Source: an uncultured Alphaproteobacteria bacterium
GTDB lineage: Bacteria > Pseudomonadota > Alphaproteobacteria > Rs-D84
NCBI GenBank assembly: GCA_947054455.1
Contig: CAMRWN010000002.1
Coordinates: forward strand, 120,104-184,103
Reading direction: 5' to 3'
Length of the DNA: 64,000 bases
Part shown: in pieces, positions 40,358-50,001 of the stretch
How the letters are laid out: each line of letters begins with the position of its first letter
How positions within the stretch are numbered: the stretch's first letter is position 1
Notes under the pieces: model-generated
The model's database searches: none
Told to the model about the DNA's origin: nothing
The model's input: the letters and a program-made list of their open reading frames with translations, nothing else
Translations under genes and position numbers: made by a program

Positions 40358-42880
40358 TTAGGCGCGGATTCTGACGCGCTGGAAATCACGATTTACACTT
40401 ATTTCATTCGAGCCGACGACGCGGCCAAAGGAATCGGCAACCTCTATCCTATAGACGCCGTACTTTATGCCGTCAAATATAAATCCCCCTGACGCGTCCG
40501 GACGCCGCGTGGCCACAATGTCGCCGTTCAAATCGCGCATATAAACGGTATATCGCGCACCAGGGGCGCAATCTGCAAACTGGCCTTCAACCGCACCCAG
40601 ATGATTAAACACCACATCTATGGGCCGTACGACACCGGGACGCAGCACCAGCTTTTTCTGGGTCCATTGCGGCACCAGCGATAAATCCGCAACATTCTGT
40701 TCGTCGACGATTATGGACGCCTTTTGATACGGGGCCAGATTAGTGATAATCAAATCACCGGACGCATCGGTTATGGACGGTGCTTCGCGGCCATTTACAA
40801 TCAACGCCACATCGGGAACCGGTGCGCCGCGGTCATCGCGCACGCGCGCGTATATGGTTCCGTAATCAATCATCTGGTTTTCCGAATTCGAGAACAAACG
40901 CGCAGTATCCGGAACGCGGCCGAAACTGATGTTATAAGTCAACCCCAACGACAAATTCCGGTCGGTGTCGGTTCCGACACTAAGATTTATGCCGCCGAAT
41001 TTAAACAGCCGCCCCAGTCCAACGCCGAAAGTATCCAAATCCGCCCCACCCCCATAGCCGGAACGACAGTCGTGCGTCCATGTTGCGGTTGCAAAAGTAT
41101 TTTTGTCCCAGCGATATTCGGCAAAGGCACCATATTCGCGCAAACCACTGTCGGGCGCCGTCTGATATCGCACGCGACCGTTTGCACGAATGCGTCCGTA
41201 TGTGGCCTGGAACATCGCATCCATCTGATTTTCAGTCTGGTCGAATTCGCGGCGCCATATGTTTTCAAGCGTAAAATTGTAATAGCGCATAAAGTTCGGC
41301 GACAAGCGCGCGGACACTTCGCGTGATGTTTGGCCATCATGATATTCGCGCGACGTATAAGATATATAGTAAGGCGTTCTTATCCACGGCAGCGAACCCG
41401 TCAGGCGCCCTTCGAACAAATCACGCAGATACCCGTCGCGATAGTACGATACGGGCGACATGGTGTCGCCATAGTATTCATAGCGCCCGAACAGCGTCCC
41501 GATATATATGTCGCCCTGGGCGTCTATGTGGTGGCCGATTGCGGATTTATTAATGTTATAATTAAGATTGTACTGAACCGACAGTCCGTTCAACGCCAGC
41601 TGCGCACCCAGCGTGGAAAACTGCGACACGTCAAAAGGATTCCGGACATCCTGCGCATTGGTCAGTCCGCCAATCAATGTTATATAATCGCCCAGCCCGT
41701 AATAAAAAGTTGCATCGGCGGAAACCTTGTCCGATGGATTCAGGTTCGGTTCGTTCGCTTCGAACACATACCGGTTTGGCTGAAACGCGGAAATATTGTA
41801 TCCAAACTGGCCCGCCCCCACAGGCGACGTCCCGGAATAATAACGGCGCGGGATTTCGCGAACCTCGCCATAGGGACCGTATAATACAACCCTGAAATCA
41901 TTTAGACCGTAATTTACCGGAATATTTCTAAATTCATACCGGCCGGCGGCGCCAGATTGGCGAAATCCTATCAGCTGGTTGTTCAGGTACAATTCGGCTT
42001 CCCAACCGCCCGGCATCGGCCCGGTGATGTCAATTGTCTTGTCTGCGGAAACAACCAAGTCTTTGAACGAACTGGCCAACACCCCACGACCATTGGCGGC
42101 GCCATAGAACATATTGCCCTGGATGCCCGTGATGTCGCCGGCGGCGAAACGCACCAGATTAAACCTGTTTCCCGGTTCGTCCAACAGTGTTCGGCCCGCG
42201 GTTATTCTTGCGCGCGCATCAGACAGGCGCGAATTGCCGGCATCATCACCAAACAGCGTCAGACGCGTGTCCAGTCCCGCAAAAACAAACCCCAAATTCG
42301 CCTGGTAATAATTCGAATAGGCATGCCCATAATTGTCCCGGTTTATGTTTCTGAAATTATGGTTGTACCTGTAAATCAAATCCGCAACGGGAAAGGTGAA
42401 CTTTCTGTTGTCGAATTCATAGTCGGCAAATGTATCATATGACGGCGCACGCGGCATGTTTCTGCGACGCGCGGCGTTTCTGTTTTCCATTTCAACCGGC
42501 AAAACAAATTCTGATGAAACATCCAGACGCATTTCCGACAAGTCCACGCCCAGCTTAATCGGCAACAGGCTTTCATAAACCGCCACGGAATAAAAATCAC
42601 GCTCGTCAAACGTACGAACCGGAACGTTGTCATCAATGCGAAACGGTCGTCCCGCCAATTCACCGCGACGACGCGCGTCGTCAAATTTTATGCGCATTGC
42701 GGAAACCATGTCGCCCCAGTCTAAAAAATAAACACCCGACACATCAACGGCATGCACGATATCGCCCGCCGGGAATCCGCCCACGCTGGGTTCCAGCAGC
42801 AGCATTTCACCGGCATTGGCGGATGCAACAACACCTGCGCCGCAAATCAGGCTATATAGTCCACTGGTCCACGGTTTCAT
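40358..42880 (-). CDS. Outer-membrane fimbrial usher
   Basis: Large beta-rich protein with usher-like regions (FRNIPVNYGLNDFRVVLYGPYGEVREIPRRYY; GAPVPDVALIVNG...; HLGAVEGQFAD), next to a pilus chaperone. Confidence 0.8.
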   Translation of the reverse strand: MKPWTSGLYSLICGAGVVASANAGEMLLLEPSVGGFPAGDIVHAVDVSGVYFLDWGDMVSAMRIKFDDARRRGELAGRPFRIDDNVPVRTFDERDFYSVAVYESLLPIKLGVDLSEMRLDVSSEFVLPVEMENRNAARRRNMPRAPSYDTFADYEFDNRKFTFPVADLIYRYNHNFRNINRDNYGHAYSNYYQANLGFVFAGLDTRLTLFGDDAGNSRLSDARARITAGRTLLDEPGNRFNLVRFAAGDITGIQGNMFYGAANGRGVLASSFKDLVVSADKTIDITGPMPGGWEAELYLNNQLIGFRQSGAAGRYEFRNIPVNYGLNDFRVVLYGPYGEVREIPRRYYSGTSPVGAGQFGYNISAFQPNRYVFEANEPNLNPSDKVSADATFYYGLGDYITLIGGLTNAQDVRNPFDVSQFSTLGAQLALNGLSVQYNLNYNINKSAIGHHIDAQGDIYIGTLFGRYEYYGDTMSPVSYYRDGYLRDLFEGRLTGSLPWIRTPYYISYTSREYHDGQTSREVSARLSPNFMRYYNFTLENIWRREFDQTENQMDAMFQATYGRIRANGRVRYQTAPDSGLREYGAFAEYRWDKNTFATATWTHDCRSGYGGGADLDTFGVGLGRLFKFGGINLSVGTDTDRNLSLGLTYNISFGRVPDTARLFSNSENQMIDYGTIYARVRDDRGAPVPDVALIVNGREAPSITDASGDLIITNLAPYQKASIIVDEQNVADLSLVPQWTQKKLVLRPGVVRPIDVVFNHLGAVEGQFADCAPGARYTVYMRDLNGDIVATRRPDASGGFIFDGIKYGVYRIEVADSFGRVVGSNEISVNRDFQRVRIRA

Positions 42881-43619
42881 TGGTGTTCTCGTCAATTAAT
42901 GTGATAAGGGCGCCCGCGGTCGGCCTTTGCAGCAACGGTATTTTCAGAACACGGGCCGACGTGGTCATGAATATGCGAAATTTGGACACCCGGCCGATTT
43001 CACGGCCATCTTCGCTGACGACCAACGTGCCGTAAAATGAACGGTTGCCGCCCCTGCGCACCATGACTGCGGCCAACGGTTTGCCGCCCGCATTGTAAAT
43101 TTCCACGCTGCTTATCGCGGCGGTGGCGCGCGGATCGCCTTTTTCTATCATGACCGGAATGGAAACGCCATATAATGCGCGCAAATTGATTTTCAATCCG
43201 TCCCCGCCGCGCGACGTTGTATCTGCCGGTTCGTTCGGTGCGGTTTCACGTATCATTAAATGCGAAACATATTCCCCGTCGGGCGCCGCGGCCATCGGAC
43301 GACGCGCCACACGTACGACCTGGGACTGCATTGGCGCCAACGTTATACGGCGCGGCGACCAGTCCAAATAAGGTTCCGCAAACGGATTGCCTGCAGACGG
43401 CGTGTCTATTTCCTTGTATTCTCCGTCCGAATTTTGAGAAAAATTAACCATGCGGATATCATATGTCTGGGTTTTGTCCGACGTGTTGGTAAAGCGCAAC
43501 TGGCCGGTGCGGCGTGCGCTGTCCGCGTCGAATTCCATAAAAAATGTCGCCAGTGATATGTTCGCCCGAACAGCGGCCGGTATCATAAGCATAATTGCGA
43601 CACAAAAAATACGTATCAT
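42852..43619 (-). CDS. Pilus-assembly periplasmic chaperone (PapD-like fold)
   Basis: Signal peptide; LRFTNTSDKTQTYDIRMVNF...LDWSPRRITLAPMQSQVVRVARRP...VSHLMIRE. Confidence 0.8.
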   Translation of the reverse strand: MIRIFCVAIMLMIPAAVRANISLATFFMEFDADSARRTGQLRFTNTSDKTQTYDIRMVNFSQNSDGEYKEIDTPSAGNPFAEPYLDWSPRRITLAPMQSQVVRVARRPMAAAPDGEYVSHLMIRETAPNEPADTTSRGGDGLKINLRALYGVSIPVMIEKGDPRATAAISSVEIYNAGGKPLAAVMVRRGGNRSFYGTLVVSEDGREIGRVSKFRIFMTTSARVLKIPLLQRPTAGALITLIDENTNETVDQWTI

Positions 43620-43637
43620 TGAATTTCTCTCCGCATG

Positions 43638-44546
43638 CTAGTAATTGACAACAACGGTGTACGTGCCGTTGTACGTTCCCGTCGCCTGGTTTGAATTAAT
43701 GTTCAGCGACGCCCCTACGTTCAGCGTCAAATTTCCCGACGCATCCAGTGTCGCGGTGCCGGCCGCAGGCGAACTGACAAAGTTTTCCAGCCTCATCACG
43801 GCGCCCGGCCCGGACAGCGTAGTCGTCGACGGCAGCGATATTGAAATGGATGTGTTTGGATTTCCGGTTATTGCAAAAGCCCCCGACGTCCCCGGCATTG
43901 ATGGAATCAGCCGCACACCGCCCGCCCCAGACGTGATTGTTCGCGTTCCAGACGGGGCGACCGTGATAAGGGAATTGCCGCCTGTGGCCTCTACCCCGCC
44001 AAAATTCAAGGCGCGCGTCTGACTGACCCCCAGCGTCCGCCACAATGTCAGCGTTATCGGCAGCGTAACCGTCGCCGTTCCGCCCAACGCTGAATCGCCG
44101 CGAATCTGGACGCTGCCGGTATAGTTGCCGGGTGTCGATGCGGACGAAAACGTCATCGTCGCGCCGATATTGGCCACCGCGGTCGGATTCAGCAATGAAA
44201 TCTGTAGATTGGGGGTTATGGTGAAATTGCTTACTGAAACAGTGCCGCCTGCACCGTTGCTAAGCACCACCGAAGAATTTAAAAACGTCATATTGACGAC
44301 ATTGGCGACCGTCCCCAAACCGGTGCCTGTAAAACTGACCTGTCCGGCGTAGTGGGTTGTGCCGCTGGGGGCGGCGGTTAACCCGGTTCGAGTTATATTG
44401 CCGTTCAACGCAACAACCGCGCTGCCGGATGTAGCTGTGGGAACCTGGGTCCCAAAGGACAGGTTTTTTACCACCGTAAACGTGGCCGCCCGAACCGGCG
44501 CCGCAGCAAACACACACAACACAAACCCACAAACAACACGCATCAA
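43638..44546 (-). CDS. Tandem-domain pilin/adhesin-like subunit (DUF4402-like)
   Basis: C-terminal DASGNLTLNVGASLNINSNQATGTYNGTYTVVVNY signature; two repeats of the domain. Confidence 0.78.
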   Translation of the reverse strand: MMRVVCGFVLCVFAAAPVRAATFTVVKNLSFGTQVPTATSGSAVVALNGNITRTGLTAAPSGTTHYAGQVSFTGTGLGTVANVVNMTFLNSSVVLSNGAGGTVSVSNFTITPNLQISLLNPTAVANIGATMTFSSASTPGNYTGSVQIRGDSALGGTATVTLPITLTLWRTLGVSQTRALNFGGVEATGGNSLITVAPSGTRTITSGAGGVRLIPSMPGTSGAFAITGNPNTSISISLPSTTTLSGPGAVMRLENFVSSPAAGTATLDASGNLTLNVGASLNINSNQATGTYNGTYTVVVNY

Positions 44547-45019
44547 TAATTAACCGTAACAGTATATGTCCCGTTATAGGTACCGGGCGCCTGGTTGGCG
44601 CCGACATTCAGATTCGCACCAACATTCAGCGTCAGATTTCCGGACGCGTCGGTGGTGTTGCTGGTCGGTGTGGTTGTTGACGTGAAAGTGTCAATCGTCA
44701 TGGAATTTGAACCGCTGGTGACCGTGCCATTTGAAAACGTTATGGTCAGTGCAGTCGACGGCGCCGCCGTTATGTCAAAATGCCCCGCAGCCGCCGTGCC
44801 ATACGTGGTCAACGTCGCAGATGTGGCAGCCCCCGCCGGCGACAGTGTCACGACCCCCGCCGTGGCCCCCGGATTGACGGTACCAAAGTTCATTTGTTGT
44901 GTCTGGGTTGCGGTAATCGCGCGTTGAATGACAACAGACGCGTTTCCCGTGGCGTTGACAGCATGCGCCGCGCCCCCCAGTCCCGCGAACAATATCGCGG
45001 CAGTCAGTATTTTATTCAT
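44543..45019 (-). CDS. DUF4402-like pilin subunit
   Basis: MNKILTAAILFAGLGGAAHA signal; MNFGTVNPGATAGVVTLSPAG...DASGNLTLNVGANLNVGANQAPGTYNGTYTVTVNY; ATGA overlap with 43638..44546. Confidence 0.8.
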   Translation of the reverse strand: MNKILTAAILFAGLGGAAHAVNATGNASVVIQRAITATQTQQMNFGTVNPGATAGVVTLSPAGAATSATLTTYGTAAAGHFDITAAPSTALTITFSNGTVTSGSNSMTIDTFTSTTTPTSNTTDASGNLTLNVGANLNVGANQAPGTYNGTYTVTVNY

Positions 45020-45206
45020 TTGATGTGCCCTCCTGTATACTTATTGTATTGCAGGTGCGCATATATTGCCATTGGCGCATATTCCCAAACAAACCGAGAC
45101 TTAGGCCGCAACAGAATCAACCATAGATTGAATTTTTAAACAAATAAGCCATATTCATTGCATTTGCAAGCATACGAACACTATGCGCCAAAATTGCACA
45201 ATATTC

Positions 45207-46031
45207 CTACCGCTGTTTAATTGTGAATAATTCAGGCTCTTCTTCAATGGGACGCTTGCGCAACAAGCACCTTATAAATGACAGATATTTATGGTTTTCA
45301 TTGAAAATTTGCAATATTTCCATCCATCGCTGTCTTATTGCAACTAAATCCTCTAAGGGCAATGATTTTATATGCGGCTTTGACATAAAATAATCCACAT
45401 ATTCAGCCAGTCTTTCATCGGACTGTGAAGCCAATGGAACAGTCTCCAGTTTATATACCTCAAAAACCTTATTATTCGTATAAATTTGCATCCAGTCATC
45501 TGCTGTCATGTAATTAATTTTTACCCCGATAATTTCTGATACTTTATCTAACAACTGACGCGGTGGACGGGAATGATAAAAAAGATTGCAAACAGAACAA
45601 AATCCCCAATTACTTAAAACGCGATGCATTTCAGATACGGCCCTAGACTTGTCATCCATAAAAGATGTTGCCCCACCAGATATTATTAAATCAATCGACT
45701 GATCAGCACATGGAATATCATATGCTGACGCAACAACAAATTTTACTAACTGTTGAATCTGGGGCGTATCACGCAACAACTCTTGATTAGCAACAGACAC
45801 CGCGGCTTCAGACACATCTATTCCCAACACATTAGCTCGAATTAATCTTGCCACCTCCAATGAAGAAAAACCTGTATTTGAGCCTATTTCCAATACACGA
45901 CTGTTTTGATTTGCAAAAGAATTTTGCAAAATCCAATTTATTGTATCTTTGCCACCCGGGCAACGATTTGTTTCCCGCAACAGAGAAATGAAATCCACAT
46001 ATGGCATTTTATAGTATTTGTCCGAAGACAT
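45207..46031 (-). CDS. Class I SAM-dependent methyltransferase
   Basis: NSRVLEIGSNTGFSSLEVARLIRANVLGIDVSEAAV; AYDIPCADQSIDLIISGGATSFMDDKSRAVSEMHRVL. Confidence 0.85.
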   Translation of the reverse strand: MSSDKYYKMPYVDFISLLRETNRCPGGKDTINWILQNSFANQNSRVLEIGSNTGFSSLEVARLIRANVLGIDVSEAAVSVANQELLRDTPQIQQLVKFVVASAYDIPCADQSIDLIISGGATSFMDDKSRAVSEMHRVLSNWGFCSVCNLFYHSRPPRQLLDKVSEIIGVKINYMTADDWMQIYTNNKVFEVYKLETVPLASQSDERLAEYVDYFMSKPHIKSLPLEDLVAIRQRWMEILQIFNENHKYLSFIRCLLRKRPIEEEPELFTIKQR

Positions 46032-46042
46032 ATAATTCCTCC

Positions 46043-47053
46043 TTATGGCATTGATACATTATCATAATCGCGTAGTAAAATTGCACAATCACGTATGTCA
46101 TCATGTCTTAAAATCCACAAAATAAAGCGCTCTATTCCCAATCCAAAGCCACTTGTTTGTAATGGACATATTTCACGCATATGCCTATACCACTGATATT
46201 CAGAACCATCAACATTGTGCGCAATCAAGGATTCATCCAAATCTGCCACAGTCTTGACACGTTGACCACATCCCAGTATTTCTCCGATACCTGCCAATAA
46301 GTCTGAAGCAACCGCAGCACCGTCTGTCGTACCGCGCGCCTGATAGAATGGAACCAGCAGCCACGGTAAATCCGTTAACCAAATAAAATCCCCATATTGT
46401 TTTAGCAAATGCTGTTCTCCAATTTTGGTTATATTATACAAGCAATCAGATATTTGTGTGGTTGAATTGGGAATATCTTTTAATATTTCAACAGCATCGC
46501 CATATGCCAAGCGGCTAAAACCACGCTCTAATGCAGCTTGCAAATGTTCCACACCACCAGCGACCTGACATATACCATCAGCATTATGTTCCAGCAAATA
46601 CTGTATCATATACTTTATATAACGTTCTGCCAAATCCATTACATCATCTATTGTCCCCGGTATTTCAGCCTCAGAATGGATAAATTCATTCAAATGACGC
46701 TCATCAGTTTGTTCCCCTCGAAAAGTTGGCATTATATAATACGCCCCACGCCCCGACAAACGTGCCCCGATTTCTAGAGAAAATTGCATCGAGTCTGCCA
46801 AATAAACTTTATTTCCACGAATATTTACAGCCACTGGCACAGAGTCGCTGCCCAGTCCCATTGGACTACTAATCGAACCTGTTGTAATAGGAAACATCAT
46901 GGGGCATATATTTTCTTTATGATAGAACCGATGCGTGGCCTCAAATATGCTTTTATATATATTGCACAATATGCGATACCAAGGATCTTTTAATAGAACA
47001 TCTATGTGGTTGTTTGGAGTTTTCCATGATTTAGGAGCAGATATTTTACTCAT
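46043..47053 (-). CDS. Stand-alone class II aminoacyl-tRNA-synthetase-like catalytic core (AsnRS/AspRS / asparagine-synthetase-A-like)
   Basis: Motif 2-like FRGEQTDERHLNEFIHSEAEIPG and motif 3-like SGFGLGIERFILWILRHDDIRD; no N-terminal OB-fold anticodon domain (336 aa). Confidence 0.8.
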   Translation of the reverse strand: MSKISAPKSWKTPNNHIDVLLKDPWYRILCNIYKSIFEATHRFYHKENICPMMFPITTGSISSPMGLGSDSVPVAVNIRGNKVYLADSMQFSLEIGARLSGRGAYYIMPTFRGEQTDERHLNEFIHSEAEIPGTIDDVMDLAERYIKYMIQYLLEHNADGICQVAGGVEHLQAALERGFSRLAYGDAVEILKDIPNSTTQISDCLYNITKIGEQHLLKQYGDFIWLTDLPWLLVPFYQARGTTDGAAVASDLLAGIGEILGCGQRVKTVADLDESLIAHNVDGSEYQWYRHMREICPLQTSGFGLGIERFILWILRHDDIRDCAILLRDYDNVSMP

Positions 47054-47192
47054 TTTACCACCTATCTCATTTTCACAAAATAACTAGCATATATATTTCA
47101 TAAAATCAACTGATATTAACGCGTTATTATGTGTTGTAATATTTTTATAATAACGGTATACTAATAATTATAATAAACCAAATGGAGTTAAC

Positions 47193-48266
47193 ATGAAAGA
47201 GCTTATAAAGCCAAACGCGTTGAAACCCGGTGATATAGTTGCAACCGTATCTTTGTCATGGGGCGGTGCAGGTTTATTGCCAGAACGTTATAATCATGGA
47301 AAACAACAAATTGAAGACACATTTGGAGTCAAAATTATTGAAATGCCCAACTCTATGAAAACAGATGAGTTATACGATAACCCTGAATTAAGACTTGGCG
47401 ATTTAATGGATGCATTTAAAAATCCCGACATCAAAGCAATTCTGACAAATATCGGTGGCAGCGATACTATACGACTGCTTCGCCATATGACCGACGAACA
47501 CTGGGAAATAATGCGCAAAAATCCAAAAATATTCTTAGGCATGTCAGATACAACGGCAAACCATTTTATGTGTATGAAAGCTGGGATATCTTCTTTCTAC
47601 AGCCCATCAACAATGTTTGGATTTGGTGAAAATTGCGGTATTTGCGATATAACAATCAAAAGTGTAAAAAAAACTCTGTTTCAGAATAATCCAATCGGTG
47701 TATTGCCACAATCGGATACATTCATTGTTGATAAGATTCGTTGGGATGATAAAAATAACACTTATCGTGAACGCACACAAACCGATGGTTGGCATTTTAT
47801 CCAAGGCACAAATATAGCCCAGGGCCGCCTAATTGGCGGATGCATGGAAGTTTTACAAATGATAAATGGCAGCCGTCTATGGCCATCGCTTGATGAATGG
47901 GATAACACAATACTGTTTATTGAGACAAGTGAAGATATGCCTTCTCCTTCTACATTCTCATATTTTTTACGCAACCTTGGCGCCCAAGGTATTTTAGACA
48001 AAATTAATGGCATTTTATTCGGGCGTCCCGGTGGCGAATTTACAAAAGCCCAAGAGGAAGCAAAAGAAAAATGGCTGAATAAATATAAAGATTTTGATAA
48101 ATATTTGTTAAAGGTTTGCAAAGAATACAACCGAACAGATTTACCGATTGTAAGCAACATGGATTTTGGTCATACAGTACCGCAGATATTATTACCTTAT
48201 GGTGCAATGGCTCAGATTAATCCGATACAGAAGACAGTGTCAATAATAGAATCTGCGGTAAAATAA
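47193..48266 (+). CDS. S66-family serine carboxypeptidase, MccF-like (LD-carboxypeptidase fold)
   Basis: LKPGDIVATVSLSWGG...; AILTNIGGSDTIRLL; IFLGMSDTTANHFMCMKAG; GRLIGGCMEVL; ILFIETSED; MDFGHTVPQILLPYG. Confidence 0.87.
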   Translation: MKELIKPNALKPGDIVATVSLSWGGAGLLPERYNHGKQQIEDTFGVKIIEMPNSMKTDELYDNPELRLGDLMDAFKNPDIKAILTNIGGSDTIRLLRHMTDEHWEIMRKNPKIFLGMSDTTANHFMCMKAGISSFYSPSTMFGFGENCGICDITIKSVKKTLFQNNPIGVLPQSDTFIVDKIRWDDKNNTYRERTQTDGWHFIQGTNIAQGRLIGGCMEVLQMINGSRLWPSLDEWDNTILFIETSEDMPSPSTFSYFLRNLGAQGILDKINGILFGRPGGEFTKAQEEAKEKWLNKYKDFDKYLLKVCKEYNRTDLPIVSNMDFGHTVPQILLPYGAMAQINPIQKTVSIIESAVK

Positions 48267-48294
48267 AGAACATTCCCTGATAACACAGGGAATG

Positions 48295-49383
48295 TTATCG
48301 GGACAGCATATCTTTATACTTAAAATACAGCGGATATAGCTCGGCTAGGCGACGCTGAACACTTGACTCTTCTGTACCCAATCTATATTGATTTTTTATA
48401 AAAGCATCCGCATGTACAAGCTGTTGACTCAGTCTGTATTGTTCCGCGGAAAAATCTTTCATTAATGTTGATATATTGTTTGTATTATTAAATTCAACAT
48501 TCATATAATCTGATAATATTCCAGCTATTTGGTAATCATTTAAATGATTGCGCATTTTTAACAAAGCTAAATTTACCAGCATTTTCTGCAATAATCTTTT
48601 ATAACCTATACCGGGATGTTCTTTTAAAGACATGCCTGTTGAATACGCACTAGCCACAGTGGAAAAAATATGTGAATTAGTAAAATTGGTATCAAAACCA
48701 TATTTCTTCAGAACCGGCGCAATAGCAAAGGCATCGTATTCATTTTGATATTGTTCTGTTCTAGCCAGCAACACTTCAATACCCACACCATATTCAGCCC
48801 CTATCATGCGCCCGTCATTAAATATTGCTATATATTGTCCGATACGCTTGTACTCCCCCGTATCCTGACGCAAATAAAAAGTTATTCCACGCCCTTTGAC
48901 TTTATCACCCATGCCATAAGTCCAGTTGTATGACTTTTCTGGCCTAGTATCATATTCAACATCATAATAATGCCGAAAGTGTTCAATTAATATTTTATCC
49001 TGTCTTGACGCATTAACTTTGACTTTATTCGCTGATATACCCTGATCCGATATAAGATCGGCGACAACATCTTGAAAATCAACAACAGCATCTGCTGGAA
49101 CCAAAGTTCCAAGCATATTAAAATAACCAGGATAGCGCACTTTTAATCCGGAATAAAACGGATCTGTCATTGATTGCAAACGCAGACACGGCTGATGCAA
49201 ATAAACGCCACGGTCATTTATTTTCTCATCTAACAACATATTTTTGAGCGGCGTTATGGTAGCGCTAGCAAAATATACCGTTTTATCGTATGTTAATAGC
49301 GGCGAAGGCTGATGCCACGTCAAACCATATCGCTGACATGATTGAAAAAATTTATCTTTGATAATTGAATGACGTAAGTCCAT
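48295..49383 (-). CDS. AlaRS-like class II synthetase core (stand-alone)
   Basis: LTWHQPSPLLTYDKTVYFASATITPLKNMLLDEKINDRGVYLHQPCLRLQSMTD...YFNMLGTLVPA resembles the AlaRS active-site region (DpTLLFTnAGM.qFk...QkClR...FFEMLGNFSFG); editing and C-Ala domains absent. Confidence 0.65.
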   Translation of the reverse strand: MDLRHSIIKDKFFQSCQRYGLTWHQPSPLLTYDKTVYFASATITPLKNMLLDEKINDRGVYLHQPCLRLQSMTDPFYSGLKVRYPGYFNMLGTLVPADAVVDFQDVVADLISDQGISANKVKVNASRQDKILIEHFRHYYDVEYDTRPEKSYNWTYGMGDKVKGRGITFYLRQDTGEYKRIGQYIAIFNDGRMIGAEYGVGIEVLLARTEQYQNEYDAFAIAPVLKKYGFDTNFTNSHIFSTVASAYSTGMSLKEHPGIGYKRLLQKMLVNLALLKMRNHLNDYQIAGILSDYMNVEFNNTNNISTLMKDFSAEQYRLSQQLVHADAFIKNQYRLGTEESSVQRRLAELYPLYFKYKDMLSR

Positions 49384-49401
49384 TATGGCAATGATAATAG
49401 A

Positions 49402-49914
49402 TTAAAATTTCGTAAAATCAATCAAATTTGATAATTTTTTGATGTTATTACTGCGGACAATCTTATACGAGACTCCTGCTTTATCCAGTTTGTTTTTCAA
49501 TATCGGCCAATAGATTGTATCATATTTATGATCCCAGCACAATAAATCCCACAAAGCACGAATAGACATTGTACGCAAAGACTCATTATAAAAAGCACGT
49601 TTAATGCAGCGATAATGACGCCGCCAACGTCCCACCCGTAAAACAATGACAAAATCTACATTTTCTAAAATTGCGTCTATCCAATCATGGTAATAAACAC
49701 CATCACAAATCCATTCAGAATTCTTGGAAATAAACCCAGCAATTATTTCTTTACGCTCGCTGACGGTACGACTATCAATAAATCTTTTACCAGCATCATT
49801 AATCCATTTTACTGCATCTAAATCCAAATAAGAAACACCCTTTCGTGTTGCAACCGCTTTGGCCAGCGTGGTCTTTCCGCTGCCGGAACCGCCCGTAATA
49901 TAAATTCTCATGCA
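49402..49914 (-). CDS. P-loop kinase (adenylate-kinase/FlaR-like)
   Basis: MRIYITGGSGSGKTTLAKAVATRKGVSYLDLDAVKW...FVIVLRVGRWRRHYRCIKR. Confidence 0.78.
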   Translation of the reverse strand, partial: CMRIYITGGSGSGKTTLAKAVATRKGVSYLDLDAVKWINDAGKRFIDSRTVSERKEIIAGFISKNSEWICDGVYYHDWIDAILENVDFVIVLRVGRWRRHYRCIKRAFYNESLRTMSIRALWDLLCWDHKYDTIYWPILKNKLDKAGVSYKIVRSNNIKKLSNLIDFTKF

Positions 49915-50001
49915 ACATAGGATATCTTTATTTTTACTAAAAACAAGCATTTTTACTTGTGATATTTTATAGTTATTGTACAGTTTGTCCAGAGGTCTTA
50001 T

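Noticed and set aside
47129-47164. Mini-ORF MCCNIFIITVY* between the AsnRS-like and MccF-like genes as an MccA-like precursor peptide
   Set aside because: No ribosome-binding site and no similarity to known precursor peptides; length is within chance for AT-rich DNA.
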